From contig JADLGW010000028.1 of the NCBI GenBank assembly GCA_020849105.1, positions 124,001 through 188,000 of the forward strand: a stretch of 64,000 nt of DNA. Reading direction: 5' to 3'. The stretch is from Phycisphaerales bacterium. Lineage in GTDB: Bacteria; Planctomycetota; Phycisphaerae; Phycisphaerales; UBA1924. Under the pieces are notes generated by a model that saw only the letters and a list, made by a program, of their open reading frames with translations, searched no databases and was not told the origin of the DNA. Positions 33,546 through 42,554 of the stretch are shown in pieces. Both the position numbers and the translations under genes were made by a program. Within the stretch, counting starts at the first letter, position 1. Every line of letters starts with the position of its first letter.

Positions 33546-34180
33546 CCCGGCGTCGCGCCCGTCCGTTCAGCCCGCGGCCGGGACTGTTGCGGCTCCCCCG
33601 CGTGCCCGTTGACGCTCGGCATCGGTCCCACCGCCTGGGGCGCCGCCGCCGGCCCGGTCCTCAGCCGCGCCCGGGCACGCCTCTCCTGCTCCAGCATCCA
33701 CATCGTGTGCAGCACCCGGGTCGCGCCGACCCCCGCCAGCAGCGACACCGCCGTCGCCAGCTCCTCGGACACCCCGTGCCGCATCATCACCTGCTGCAGC
33801 ACCAGCGCGATCGCGTACAGCAGCGGCGACAGGGCCGCCCGCTCGAACTGCACGAGCGTGACGCTCTTGAAGTAGGTCAGGTCCGCGTGCAGGAGTTCGC
33901 CCGTCGTGTACCTCCTGGGCCCGCAGTGGTTGGCCCACCAGTGCAGGAAAAAATAGATGGCCACGTCGAGCACGATGTCCGCCGCGAACGTGACCCCGGA
34001 GACCAGCCAGTAGTCGCCCTCCTCGAGCCACCAGCGCCGGGCCAGGTGCACAACCCCCGTCACCAGTGTGATGGAGATCAGGCCCGCCGCCACGATGTTC
34101 ACGTTCACATTGACGATGCGCCGGGCGTACAGCGACTTCAGTCGCTCAAGAAGGGTTGGGAGTGCCGGCGGGCCGGGCAT
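33542..34180 (-). CDS. Membrane protein of unknown function
   Basis: 212 residues with roughly four hydrophobic segments: 27-45 (VNIVAAGLISITLVTGVVH), 57-80 (DYWLVSGVTFAADIVLDVAIYFF), 110-130 and 140-155. An aromatic/His-rich loop FLHWWANHCGPRRYT follows the second span. The last 50 residues are Arg/Pro/Ala rich and probably cytosolic. No family is recognised. It is the final gene of a five-gene minus-strand run that starts at the glycosyltransferase (37.1 kb) and starts 10 nt after the DNA methyltransferase gene ends. Confidence 0.65.
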   Translation of the reverse strand: MPGPPALPTLLERLKSLYARRIVNVNVNIVAAGLISITLVTGVVHLARRWWLEEGDYWLVSGVTFAADIVLDVAIYFFLHWWANHCGPRRYTTGELLHADLTYFKSVTLVQFERAALSPLLYAIALVLQQVMMRHGVSEELATAVSLLAGVGATRVLHTMWMLEQERRARARLRTGPAAAPQAVGPMPSVNGHAGEPQQSRPRAERTGATPG

Positions 34181-34189
34181 TGCCCAATC

Positions 34190-34963
34190 CTATGGGATCG
34201 ACCCGGCGTGCGCCGTCGCCAGCAGGAGCCGCCTGCGCGCCAGTTCCACCGCCCGCGGATTCATGTCGCACCCCACCGGCACCCGCCCCGCCGCGGCGGC
34301 GGCCACCAGGGCCGTGCCGCTCCCGCAGCACGGGTCCAGGACCACCCCGCCGGGCGGGCAGCAGGCCCGGACCAGTACATCCAGAAGTGCCAGCGGCTTC
34401 TGCGTCGGGTAGCCCGTTCGCTCGGCCGCCATGTTGTTGATCGACGGGATGTCCAGGACGTCCGTCGCCTTCTTCTTCAGTCCGCGCAGGCGGTTGCTGG
34501 TCGCCGGCACCCGCGGCGGGTCGAACCAGTACCGGCCCGGGTCGATGCAGTAGAACAGGATGTCGTCGTGCTTCCGGGCAAACCGTCGCGGCGACGAGCC
34601 GCCCAGGCCGTACGACCACACCAGGTGGTTCACGAACCGGTCCGGCCCCAGCAGGTCGTCCAGCAGAACCCGCACGCGGTGGCTCGTCCGCCAATCCACA
34701 TGCAGCAGGATCGATCCCGTCGGCCTGATCGCCGGGATCGTCGCCGCGACCCGCTCGCGCAGCCACGCGAGGTACCCGCTGAGTGACGGCCAGGTGTCGG
34801 CATACCGTCCCGCCGGACCGGTCCTTGCCTTTCCTGTGCTAAAGGGCGGGTCCGCGTACACCAGGTCCACGCTCGCGGGCGGCAGTGCCGCGGCCGCGTC
34901 GAGCCAATCCGCCACCCGGGCGGCGCCACCGTCGGACCACTGCTGGGCAGGTCGGCCGCCCAT
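34190..34963 (-). CDS. DNA (cytosine-N4 or adenine-N6) methyltransferase, orphan
   Basis: 257 residues. Catalytic motif IV, DPPF, is in VDLVYADPPFSTGKA near the N-terminus, and the SAM-binding motif I, VLDPCCGSGTALVAA, lies in the C-terminal third after TGYPTQKPLALLDVLV. That order (IV, target region, then I) marks the beta class. SILLHVDW and DDILFY are other class features. No restriction endonuclease or specificity subunit is adjacent, so it is an orphan enzyme that might be regulatory, CcrM-like in class. The ATG at 34963 lies 4 nt from the end of the DUF72 gene; longer frames overlap that gene completely. Confidence 0.85.
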   Translation of the reverse strand: MGGRPAQQWSDGGAARVADWLDAAAALPPASVDLVYADPPFSTGKARTGPAGRYADTWPSLSGYLAWLRERVAATIPAIRPTGSILLHVDWRTSHRVRVLLDDLLGPDRFVNHLVWSYGLGGSSPRRFARKHDDILFYCIDPGRYWFDPPRVPATSNRLRGLKKKATDVLDIPSINNMAAERTGYPTQKPLALLDVLVRACCPPGGVVLDPCCGSGTALVAAAAAGRVPVGCDMNPRAVELARRRLLLATAHAGSIP

Positions 34964-34967
34964 GGGC

Positions 34968-35666
34968 CTACTGAAAACGCCCGAGGAACTGCTGGGCCAG
35001 CCTCGGCCCGTTGGCCCGGTCCTCGTGCATGAAGAACACATACACGTTGTCCCAGCGCTGCTCCCGGACCCAGCCGGCCCAATCGTCCAACTGGGTCCCG
35101 GTGTAGTCCTCCCGGCGGAGCCGCAGGTAGCCCCAACCCGCGGTCGCCTGCCGCGGCGTGCTGACCCCGTCCTCGTGCTCCGCCACGCACAGCGCGGCCC
35201 CATGCTCGCGCAGCGCGGCAGTTGTGTCCGGCCCGAACCATGACGGGTGCCGGAACTCAAAGGCGACCTCGCGCCCCTGGGGCAGCGCCCTGAGGAACTC
35301 GCGCAGCCGCACCTGGTCCGCCTTCAGGTTCGGCGGCAGGCCGAACAGCACCGGGCCGAGCCGCTCACCAAGCGTCGCGGTCACCCGCAGGAACTCGGCG
35401 ACCGTGTCTTCCGAGCCCCTGAGCCTCTGGAAGTGGGTAATCCGCTGCGGGGCCTTGAAGGCAAACCGGAACCCGGCCGGTACCTCGGCTGCCCAGGCCG
35501 CCAGAGTGGTCGCCTTCGGCAGGGCGTAGAACGAACTGTTGATCTCGACCCCCCGGAACCTCTGGCCGTAGTACCGGAGCATCTCCTTCGCCGGCAGGTC
35601 CTTCGGGTAGAAGGCGCCCTTCCATTCCTTGTAGGCGTAGCCGCTGGTGCCGACGTAGACGTTCAT
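34968..35666 (-). CDS. DUF72 (YecE) family protein
   Basis: 232 residues matching the YecE/DUF72 TIM-barrel family: VYVGTSGYAYKEWKGAFYP at the start, VEINSSFYALPKATTLAAWA, FRFAFKAPQRITH, VLFGLPPNLKAD, VAFEFRHPSWF and the final GYLRLRREDY...VYVFFMHEDRANGP. The biochemical role is not settled; members often sit near DNA repair genes. Here it precedes an orphan DNA methyltransferase, perhaps translationally coupled (4 nt). Start ATG gives the family length. Confidence 0.88.
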   Translation of the reverse strand: MNVYVGTSGYAYKEWKGAFYPKDLPAKEMLRYYGQRFRGVEINSSFYALPKATTLAAWAAEVPAGFRFAFKAPQRITHFQRLRGSEDTVAEFLRVTATLGERLGPVLFGLPPNLKADQVRLREFLRALPQGREVAFEFRHPSWFGPDTTAALREHGAALCVAEHEDGVSTPRQATAGWGYLRLRREDYTGTQLDDWAGWVREQRWDNVYVFFMHEDRANGPRLAQQFLGRFQ

Positions 35667-35740
35667 GGTGAGCGGCGCGGGGGGGTGTTCGCGGTGGACC
35701 CCGCGGAGGATACCGCGGATCGAGGGGTGCAGCGGGCCTC

Positions 35741-36010
35741 CTACTTGCCACCCGACAACTCATTGACCAGCGCCGCGAGCCCCACGACGTCCTTTTTCAA
35801 CAGGATCGTGTCGATCCGCTTCGCGTCCCCGCCGCATGTGGCGAGCGCCACCCGGGCGCTCTCCCACAGTTTCGTCGCTTTCTTCGCGTCGGCCAGGTAC
35901 AACTCGGAGACCAACTCGGCCAGTTTCTGGAGCGAGATCGTGTCCCGATGCTCGTAGTACCGCTTGACGATCCCCTGCTGGTGCCTCGTCAGGTGCTGAC
36001 CCTTTGCCAT
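35741..36010 (-). CDS. Small hypothetical protein coupled to a glycosyltransferase gene
   Basis: 89 residues, helical and basic near the N-terminus (MAKGQHLTRHQQGIVKRYYEHRD spans the first 23). It continues with TISLQKLAELVSELYLADAKKATKLWESA and ends with KKDVVGLAALVNELSGGK. No membrane segment is seen. No family is recognised, but the codon use and strong site (GGGAGG, 6 nt) make it a real gene. Its ATG overlaps the glycosyltransferase stop codon by one base (TGATG), so translation is likely coupled. Confidence 0.65.
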   Translation of the reverse strand: MAKGQHLTRHQQGIVKRYYEHRDTISLQKLAELVSELYLADAKKATKLWESARVALATCGGDAKRIDTILLKKDVVGLAALVNELSGGK

Positions 36011-37128
36011 CACGGTCCTCCCGCGGCCATCGCCGCGTCAATCTCCTTGATCATTGCCGCCCTGAACGCGGACTCACTGAACCGCAGCGCGTTCTCCCGG
36101 CACGCCGCGGCCGCGGCCGGAGGGCGCCCGCGGCACGCCTCGACCACGGCGCCGGGCACCGGCTGGTCGAAGAAGGCGCCCGTCACGCCCTCAACCACCG
36201 AATCCAGGGCCCCGCCGGCGCGCCGGGCGACGACGGGCAGGCCGCACGCCTGCGCCTCGACCGCCACGATCCCGAAATCTTCAATCTGCGGCATCAGCAG
36301 CAGCGACGCGGTGCGGTACCGCTCCCGCAGGGCCTCATCCCCGAGCCTTCCCTCGAAGACAACCGAGGGCCCGGCCAGAGCCCGCAGCCGTGATTCCTCC
36401 GAACCGGTCCCGACAATCCGCAGTTCCGCCCCGGCCTCCGCCGCCGCGCGGATCGCCAGGTCCACCCGCTTGTAGGGCTCCAGGGCGCCGACCAGGAGCC
36501 ACGACCCGTCTCGTCCGGTGTCGCCGGGCGTGAAGTAGTCCGTACGCACGGGCGGAGGCACGATGGACGCCTCCCGCCCGTAGCACTCGCGGATCCGTTG
36601 CCGCACCGCCGATGAGTTGGCGACGAACCGCGTCACCCGCCGCGCGGTCCGCCGGTCCCAGGCGCGCAGCATCGGCCCCGCCGCCCGCAGCCCCGCGCCC
36701 CGCAGACCGCCCTCGTACCCGTCCGCCGACCACAGGTACCGCGCCGGCGAATGGCAGTAGCACAGGTGCGGCACACCCCGCGGCGCACGCATCGCCTTGA
36801 TCGCCGCGGAACTGGTCGAGATCAGCAGGTCGATCGGCCGCTGCGCCCGGGCCAGCCGGCACGACAACTCCCCCACCGCCGCGGGGTACAGGGGCAGCAT
36901 CCACCGGCGCAGCCGCGCCGCCCGTGGCAAACCGTTCAGGAAACTCGCCGTCACTCCGAACCGTGCCCGCACCTCCTCCACCGCGTCCCCGACCGGGCGC
37001 CCATCGTCGAACATGGCATAGAGCCCGGCGGGCTCGTGCCGCGACAGCACCAGCGCCGCGATGCAGTCCAGCACCGCCTCCCCACCGCGGCGGCCGGCGA
37101 GCCAGTCATGGGCGAGGGCGATCCGCAT
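36010..37128 (-). CDS. Glycosyltransferase family 4
   Basis: 372 residues, GT-B fold. The N-terminal acceptor domain begins MRIALAHDWLAGRRGGEAVLD (GG loop) and contains YCHSPARYLWS. The C-terminal nucleotide-sugar domain has VGALEPYKRVDLAIRAA, LRIVGTGSEE and the GT4 E-x7-E region PQIEDFGIVAVEAQACGLPVVARRAGG. It should transfer a sugar to a polysaccharide or lipid precursor at the inner membrane face. The donor and acceptor are unknown. Immediately upstream of its ATG is a single arm of the GAGCCCGGAGCGCGAG repeat (37129-37155). Confidence 0.87.
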   Translation of the reverse strand: MRIALAHDWLAGRRGGEAVLDCIAALVLSRHEPAGLYAMFDDGRPVGDAVEEVRARFGVTASFLNGLPRAARLRRWMLPLYPAAVGELSCRLARAQRPIDLLISTSSAAIKAMRAPRGVPHLCYCHSPARYLWSADGYEGGLRGAGLRAAGPMLRAWDRRTARRVTRFVANSSAVRQRIRECYGREASIVPPPVRTDYFTPGDTGRDGSWLLVGALEPYKRVDLAIRAAAEAGAELRIVGTGSEESRLRALAGPSVVFEGRLGDEALRERYRTASLLLMPQIEDFGIVAVEAQACGLPVVARRAGGALDSVVEGVTGAFFDQPVPGAVVEACRGRPPAAAAACRENALRFSESAFRAAMIKEIDAAMAAGGP

Positions 37129-37155
37129 CAGAGCCCCGAGCGCGAGCGAGCGGGT
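37129..37155. repeat. Single arm of the GAGCCC(C/G)GAGCGCGAGCGA repeat family
   Basis: The stretch agagccccgagcgcgagcga matches the arms found in frame within metH (55336-55433 and 54102-54164). It occupies the short divergent gap between the glycosyltransferase start and the amidohydrolase. Confidence 0.45.
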
Positions 37156-37175
37156 TTCTCGACTACCATCGACCG

Positions 37176-38255
37176 ATGCCCGCCTTCCGCACGCAGAGCA
37201 ACCTCACCGGGCTCGACTACCGCGCGGAGGCCGCCCGCCTGGGGCCGCCGCCCGTCCCGATCATCGACGTGCACGCGCACGTTGCCGGCGGAAGGGCGGC
37301 CAGAGTGTACGACGAGGCCCGCCGGATGTTCGGCGTGCGCCGGGTCTATTCGATGACCACGCTGCCGCAGGCACCCGCGGTCCGCGACGCCCTCGGCGGG
37401 GACGTGAGTTTCATCGCCTTCCCGAACTGGGCCGAGGCCGACAAGGGCCGCGCCCACCGCCAGGGCTTCCTGGACGCTATCGAGACCTTTCGCCGCGACT
37501 ACGGCTCGCGCATCATCAAACTCTGGTCGTCGCCGCGGCTGCGTGACATCGTGCCGGATGCCGGCGTGGACCTGGCCGCGCTGGACTCGCCCTGGCGGCG
37601 CCGGGCCTGCGAGATCGCGACGCGCCTCGGGATGGCCATCATGGTCCACATCGCCGACCCCGACATCTGGTTCGCCACGAACTACAAGGACGCCGCGAAG
37701 TACGGCACAAAGCGCAGCCAGTACGAGCCGCTGGAACGCATGGCGGATGAGTTCGAAGGGCCGTGGATCATCGCGCACATGGGCGGCTGGCCGGAGGACC
37801 TGCGTTTTCTGTCCGGGCTCCTGTCGCGCCACCCCAACCTCGTGCTCGATACCTCCGCGACCAAGTGGGTGGTGCGGGAACTCGGGAGGCAGGAGCCGGG
37901 TGTCGTGAGGGCGTTCTTCACGCGCTGGCGCGGGCGCCTCCTCTTCGGGTCCGACATCGTCACGACCGACGATCACCTCTCACCGCGGAAGGACCGCCCC
38001 GACCACCCGAAGGCGACGCAGGCCGCCAGCGAGCGCGAGGCCTTCGACCTCTACGCGAGCCGGTACTGGGCCCTGCGCACGATGTTCGAGACCGCGTTCG
38101 ACGCCCCCTCCCCGATCGCCGACCCGGACCTGAAACTCGCCGATCCGTCGCGCTACGACGACTGGTCCTCGCCGCGGCTCCGCGGCCTCTCCCTGCCGCG
38201 CGCCGATCTTGAGTCTCTCTACTCCGGCGCTGTGGCGTCTGTCCTGAAGACTTGA
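37176..38255 (+). CDS. Amidohydrolase family protein (metal-dependent, TIM barrel)
   Basis: 359 residues. The HxH metal motif is at PIIDVHAHVAG (about 29-39). A second His site is MAIMVHIADPD (about 150), a third WIIAHMGGWPED (near 203), and the final Asp is in LLFGSDIVTTDDH. This order fits the amidohydrolase-2 group (decarboxylases, lactonases and similar). The substrate is not identified. The upstream in-frame extension overlaps the glycosyltransferase on the other strand and was rejected. It is followed by a long inverted repeat. Confidence 0.82.
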   Translation: MPAFRTQSNLTGLDYRAEAARLGPPPVPIIDVHAHVAGGRAARVYDEARRMFGVRRVYSMTTLPQAPAVRDALGGDVSFIAFPNWAEADKGRAHRQGFLDAIETFRRDYGSRIIKLWSSPRLRDIVPDAGVDLAALDSPWRRRACEIATRLGMAIMVHIADPDIWFATNYKDAAKYGTKRSQYEPLERMADEFEGPWIIAHMGGWPEDLRFLSGLLSRHPNLVLDTSATKWVVRELGRQEPGVVRAFFTRWRGRLLFGSDIVTTDDHLSPRKDRPDHPKATQAASEREAFDLYASRYWALRTMFETAFDAPSPIADPDLKLADPSRYDDWSSPRLRGLSLPRADLESLYSGAVASVLKT

Positions 38256-38271
38256 ACGCGAAGTTCGCGAA

Positions 38272-38406
38272 GAACGCGAAGGAAGAAGGAGAAGAAGAAG
38301 AGTTTGAAACACGGGGTTCACGGATGGCACGGAGAAAGACCCTTCTGATTTCACTCCGTGGCCACCGTGTTGTCCGTGTTGAAACTCCTTCTTCTTCTTC
38401 GCGTTC
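38272..38406. repeat. Long imperfect inverted repeat between amidohydrolase and aldo-keto reductase
   Basis: The left arm (38272-38334) starts gaacgcgaagg and runs through a purine-rich stretch, gtttgaaacacgg and cacggag. The right arm (38354-38406) is its imperfect reverse complement, running ctccgtgg, caacacgg-type complement, cttcttcttcttcgcgttc. Arms of about 53-63 nt surround a loop of about 20 nt. The base composition (A/G-rich on one strand) differs sharply from the GC-rich flanks, which suggests acquisition as an element. Confidence 0.7.
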
Positions 38407-38430
38407 AACTCTCCCCGCCTACGCTGCCGC

Positions 38431-39528
38431 ATGGCACTCAATCACTATGTGACGCTGGGCCGCAGCGGGCTGCGGGTGTCGCCGCTCTGCCTCGGGACGA
38501 TGACCTTCGGCCTGGACTGGGGCTGGGGCTCCGACGAGGACACCAGCAAGCGGATCCTGGCCGCGTACATGGATGCGGGCGGCAACTTCATCGACACCGC
38601 GAACATGTACACCAAGGGGCACTCGGAGGTGATCCTCGGGCAGGTGCTCGGCGGCCCGCGCACCGGCAGCAACCACAAGCGCGACCGCGTCGTGCTCGCC
38701 ACGAAGTTCCTGGGGAATCTCTACCCCGGCGACCCCAACGGCGGCGGTGCCGGGCGCAAGGCCGTCATCGCCGCGTGCGAGCAGTCGCTGCGCCGCCTCC
38801 GCACCGACTCCATCGACCTCTACTGGATGCACTTCTGGGACCGCCACACGCCCATCGAGGAGACCATGCGGGCCCTGGACGACCTGGTACGCGAGGGCAA
38901 GGTGCGCTACGTCGGGTTCTCCGACACGCCCGCGTGGAAGTGTGCGCAGGCCCAGTGCCTGGCGTCGTTCCACGCCTGGTCGCCGGTCATCGCCCTGCAG
39001 GTCGAGTACTCGCTGCTCCAGCGCACCGTCGAGGGCGACCTGGTCCCCATGGCCCGCGAGATGGGCATGGGTGTCACGCCCTGGTCGCCGCTCAAGGGCG
39101 GGCTGCTCAGCGGCAAGTACTCCCGCGGGAAGCGCCCGACCGAGGGGCGCGGGGCGAGCGAGTGGGTGCCGAAGGAACTCGACGCCCGCACGGTGCGCGT
39201 GATCGACGCGCTGGACCGCGTCGCGGCCGAGGCTCGCGCTACGCCGTCGCAGGTCGCCATCGCGTGGGTGCAGCAGAAGCCGGGCGTCACGAGCACGATC
39301 ATCGGGGCCCGGACCATTGAGCAACTCCGCGATAACCTCGCGGCCCTGGACGTGCGCCTCACGCCGGAGCAACTCTCCGCCCTTGACGAAGCCACCACGC
39401 CCGACCTCAACTTCCCGCACCAGTTCCTGAAGAACGTGACCAACGCGGCCCAGGGCGGGACCTCCATCAACGGCACCCCGAGCGAGGTCTGGAAGATGGC
39501 CCCGCAATCCGACGCGGAACGGCACTAG
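38431..39528 (+). CDS. Aldo-keto reductase
   Basis: 365 residues, (alpha/beta)8 NADPH-dependent oxidoreductase of the YajO/Tas-like type. The catalytic tetrad is visible: Asp in NFIDTANMY with the Tyr six residues on, Lys in VLATKFLG, and His in LYWMHFWDRHTP. The cofactor segment is TPWSPLKGGLLSGKY and the C-terminal IIGARTIEQLRDNL. The substrate is unknown. It is separated from the amidohydrolase by the long inverted repeat and converges on the ACT gene. Confidence 0.9.
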   Translation: MALNHYVTLGRSGLRVSPLCLGTMTFGLDWGWGSDEDTSKRILAAYMDAGGNFIDTANMYTKGHSEVILGQVLGGPRTGSNHKRDRVVLATKFLGNLYPGDPNGGGAGRKAVIAACEQSLRRLRTDSIDLYWMHFWDRHTPIEETMRALDDLVREGKVRYVGFSDTPAWKCAQAQCLASFHAWSPVIALQVEYSLLQRTVEGDLVPMAREMGMGVTPWSPLKGGLLSGKYSRGKRPTEGRGASEWVPKELDARTVRVIDALDRVAAEARATPSQVAIAWVQQKPGVTSTIIGARTIEQLRDNLAALDVRLTPEQLSALDEATTPDLNFPHQFLKNVTNAAQGGTSINGTPSEVWKMAPQSDAERH

Positions 39529-39562
39529 ATCGGGTGGCACAGGCATCCCGCCGGTGCCTCAT

Positions 39563-40060
39563 TCAGTGCCCGCCGCCGCTCGTCTGCGACGGCAGGTCGC
39601 CCTCGCCGAAGAGCCGGAAGTCCTTGCGCCGGAGGATCTGCCCGGCGAGTGTGGGGTCATCGACAGCCAGCGCGATCGTCGGCGTGCCGTTGGGGCGCAG
39701 CATGAGCGGGTACGCAAACTGGATGTTGAGTTCGGCCGAGAGCAGCGGCACGCACAGGTTTGACAGCGTCTTGCCCCGCGTCAGTTCCACCACCAGGATG
39801 TCCGTTTCCGAGTATGCCAGGTCCTGCTCCCGCAGCACCTCGCGGGCCGCCGCGGAGTTGTTGGTGATGATCCGGACAATGGCAAAGTCGCTGGCGTCGT
39901 GCACGGAGATCGCGCAGATCTGGCACGTCGCGGCCCTGTCGAAGGACTCGACCAGGTCCAGCAGCCGCCCCACCTTGTTCGCCAGGAACACGCTGAGTTG
40001 CGTGACGATCGGCGGGGCGTAACCCTGGCTGGTCTCCATCGGAGTCGGTGCCCGAGCCAT
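39563..40060 (-). CDS. ACT domain protein
   Basis: 165 residues. Two ACT-like halves can be seen: VTQLSVFLANKVGRLLDLVESF...ICAISVHDASDFAIVRIITNN and, after DLAYSETDILVVELTR, NIQFAYPLMLRPNGTPTIALAVDDPTLAGQIL. ACT domains bind small ligands, usually amino acids, and regulate enzymes; here there is no enzymatic partner domain. ATG 40060 follows GGAAGGA. It lies downstream of iscS-iscU-iscA on the same strand with a 212-nt gap. Confidence 0.8.
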   Translation of the reverse strand: MARAPTPMETSQGYAPPIVTQLSVFLANKVGRLLDLVESFDRAATCQICAISVHDASDFAIVRIITNNSAAAREVLREQDLAYSETDILVVELTRGKTLSNLCVPLLSAELNIQFAYPLMLRPNGTPTIALAVDDPTLAGQILRRKDFRLFGEGDLPSQTSGGGH

Positions 40061-40272
40061 GCGCGTCCTTCCGCCGGTGCGCGGCGGATCCCTGCGGTTC
40101 ACCCGGTTCGCCCCCACGGCGTCCCGCCTCAGCATACCAGAAGAGAGGCCCCCCGCCAAACAATGCCCCGCGGCGAATCCGTGGGGTGCGCCGGCAATGC
40201 GGATGAATGGAGCCCCACCGGCTGGAAACCGGTGCCACTTCCAGGCGCCTGAACGGCCGGAAACCGGAGCCG
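40061..40272 (-). other. Intergenic region with small dyads, downstream of iscA
   Basis: No gene is seen. It holds short dyads around accggctggaaaccggt (near 40217-40233) and cggccggaaaccgg, which resemble fragments of a dispersed repeat. The leader of the ACT gene is included at its 5' end. Confidence 0.4.
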
Positions 40273-40626
40273 CTAGGCCGAGAAACTCGACCCGCACCCG
40301 CAACTGCTGGTGGCGTTGGGGTTGTTGAACACAAACCCGCGCCCCATGATCTCGTCGCGGAAGTCGATGCTCACGCCGCTGAGGTACAGCAGGCTCTTGG
40401 GGTCGCAGACCACCTTGATCCCGTGCTGCTCGTAGACCTCGTCGGTGTCCTTCTGCGTCTCCGTCAGGTCCAGGACGTAACTGAACCCGCTGCACCCGCC
40501 CCCCTTGACGCCCACCCGCAGGCGGACCTTCTGGGCGTCCAGTTCCTGCTGCTGGATGATCGTCTTGATCTCGCGGGCCGCGGTCTCGGTCAGGATGATG
40601 CCAGCCTGGGTCGTCTCGGTCGCCAT
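40273..40626 (-). CDS. iscA: A-type iron-sulfur carrier (IscA/ErpA)
   Basis: 117 residues. The three conserved Cys are present: one in GGGCSGFSYVL and two in the C-terminal SSCGCGSSF. A-type proteins carry or deliver Fe-S clusters to apo-targets. The core begins IILTETAAREIKTIIQQQ. ATG 40626 has a GGAG site; an in-frame upstream start is weaker. It follows iscU by 119 nt on the same strand. IscA, ErpA and SufA cannot be told apart here. Confidence 0.92.
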   Translation of the reverse strand: MATETTQAGIILTETAAREIKTIIQQQELDAQKVRLRVGVKGGGCSGFSYVLDLTETQKDTDEVYEQHGIKVVCDPKSLLYLSGVSIDFRDEIMGRGFVFNNPNATSSCGCGSSFSA

Positions 40627-40744
40627 ACGTTCTCCGTGAATCTCTCCGTGTGGCGCGGTCCGCCACATGCGGCTGCCCCCGCTCACTGTACGCCCGCGGC
40701 TCGCCCCTCGTTCGGGAGGCAGGCGGGGCCGCCCCCCACGCGCG

Positions 40745-41179
40745 TCAATGGGCCGACGCCGCCGTTCGCTCCCTGGCCTCCATCCCGTTCTTGGTCCGGT
40801 AGTCGTTGATCGCGGCCCGGATGGCGTCCTCGGCCAGCACGGAGCAGTGGATCTTGACCGGCGGCAGGCTCAGTTCCTCGACGATCTGGGTGTTCTTGAT
40901 CGAGAGCCCCTCGTCCAGGCTCTTGCCCTTGAGCCACTCGGTCGCCAGGCTCGAGGACGCGATCGCCGACCCGCACCCGAAGCACTTGAACTTCGCGTCC
41001 TCAATGACGCCCGTGCCCGGGTTGACCTTGATCTGCAGTTGCATCACGTCGCCGCACTCGGGGGCCCCCACCAGCCCGACGCCGATATCGCGGCGGCCCT
41101 TCACGTCCGCCTGGGTGCCGAAGTTCCCGACGTTCCTCGGGTTCTCGTAATGATCGATGATCTTCTGTCCATAGGCCAT
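40745..41179 (-). CDS. iscU: Iron-sulfur cluster scaffold protein IscU
   Basis: 144 residues. IscU scaffold signatures: HYENPRNVG, then Cys in GAPECGDVMQLQIKV with the key Asp following, Cys in FKCFGCGSAIASSS and Cys in VKIHCSVLAEDAIR. It assembles clusters with sulfur from IscS. The C-terminal tail (ERTAASAH) is short. It lies 44 nt downstream of iscS and has a GAGGTG site. Confidence 0.95.
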   Translation of the reverse strand: MAYGQKIIDHYENPRNVGNFGTQADVKGRRDIGVGLVGAPECGDVMQLQIKVNPGTGVIEDAKFKCFGCGSAIASSSLATEWLKGKSLDEGLSIKNTQIVEELSLPPVKIHCSVLAEDAIRAAINDYRTKNGMEARERTAASAH

Positions 41180-41223
41180 GGTTCACCTCGCCGCGTGATT
41201 GTTCGGGCCGCGGGCCCGAGAAT

Positions 41224-42465
41224 CTAGTGCTTCGCCCACTCCACCTTGCTCACGTCGATCCCCTCCTTGTGCATGTCGTACAGCGGCGAGAGTTTCCGCA
41301 GCCGGCTGACCGCCTCCACGACCGCTCCCGCCGTGTAATCGATCTGCTCCGGGGTTGTCCAGCGCCCCAGCGACAGCCGCAGCGACGAGTGCGCCAGGTC
41401 GTCCCCCACGCCCAGCCCCTTGAGCACATAACTGGGCTCCAGGCTCGCGCTCGTGCACGCCGAGCCGGACGAGCACGCGATCTCCTTCACCGCCATCATC
41501 AGGCTCTCGCCCTCGACGAACCCGAAGGAGATATTCGTGATGTTCGGCACCCGCTTCTCGCGGTGGCCGTTGATCTGCGTCACGTCCAGCCGCCCGGTGA
41601 TCGTGTCCTCCAGCCGCCGCCGCAGCCCGAGAATCCGCTCGCCGTCCGCGTCCATCTCCGCTTTCGCGATCTCGCACGCCTTCCCGAGCCCAACGATCCC
41701 CGTCACGTTCAGCGTCCCGGACCGGAACCCGCGCTCCTGGCCCCCGCCATCCTGCAGGGGCACCAGGCGAACCCGCGGCTTGCGGCGCCGCACATACAGC
41801 GCCCCAACCCCCTTGGGGCCGTAGATCTTGTGCCCGCTCATCGACAGCAGGTCGATGCTGTCCCGCTCGACGTTCACGGGCATCTTGCCGGCCCACTGCG
41901 TCGCGTCCGTGTGGAACAGCACGCCCCTCTCGTGGCACAGGGCACCGATCCGCGGCACCTCGTTGATCGAGCCGATCTCGTTGTTGGCCCACATGATCGT
42001 GACCAGCACGGTGTCCGGGCGCAGGGCCGCCGCGACCGCCTCCGCCGTGATGATCCCGTCCTTCGGGGGCTCCAGGAACGTGACGTCAAACCCCTCCTTC
42101 TGAAGCCGCTTGCACGGGTCCAGCACGGCCTTGTGCTCGTGGATCGCGGAGATGATGTGACCCCGCGGCTGCCCGGACCCCGCGGGCGCCTTCTCGTACA
42201 TCAGCGCCGCGCCGCGGATCGCCAGGTTGTTGGACTCCGTGGACCCCGACGTGAACACGACCTCCTTCGGGTCCGCACCCAGCAGGTCCGCCACCTGGCC
42301 CCGGGCGGTGTCCACCGCCTCCTCCGCCTCCCACCCGAATCGGTGGTTGCGGCTCCCGGGGTTCCCGAACACGATCGTGAAGTACGGGAGCATCGCCTCC
42401 ACCACCCGCGGGTCGCACGGTGTGGTCGCGGCGTGATCGAGGTAGATCGGCAGTTTGACGGCCAT
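41224..42465 (-). CDS. iscS: Cysteine desulfurase IscS
   Basis: 413 residues, PLP enzyme. [12 protein letters not shown] at the start; His in [14 protein letters not shown]; the PLP lysine in [11 protein letters not shown]; and the mobile-loop catalytic Cys in [21 protein letters not shown], the group I (IscS/NifS) pattern. It takes sulfur from cysteine for Fe-S clusters, tRNA thiolation and other uses. It is the first gene of the isc group with a GGAGAGG site. No iscR, hscB, hscA or fdx is adjacent. Confidence 0.95.
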   Translation of the reverse strand: MAVKLPIYLDHAATTPCDPRVVEAMLPYFTIVFGNPGSRNHRFGWEAEEAVDTARGQVADLLGADPKEVVFTSGSTESNNLAIRGAALMYEKAPAGSGQPRGHIISAIHEHKAVLDPCKRLQKEGFDVTFLEPPKDGIITAEAVAAALRPDTVLVTIMWANNEIGSINEVPRIGALCHERGVLFHTDATQWAGKMPVNVERDSIDLLSMSGHKIYGPKGVGALYVRRRKPRVRLVPLQDGGGQERGFRSGTLNVTGIVGLGKACEIAKAEMDADGERILGLRRRLEDTITGRLDVTQINGHREKRVPNITNISFGFVEGESLMMAVKEIACSSGSACTSASLEPSYVLKGLGVGDDLAHSSLRLSLGRWTTPEQIDYTAGAVVEAVSRLRKLSPLYDMHKEGIDVSKVEWAKH

Positions 42466-42554
42466 GACACCCTCTCCGGAGCGGTCGACCGCCCCTCTCG
42501 GATACCGAACCCTGAAGTGTAGGTGGGGCCGGGCTCCGGGCCGGCGTGAAACCG

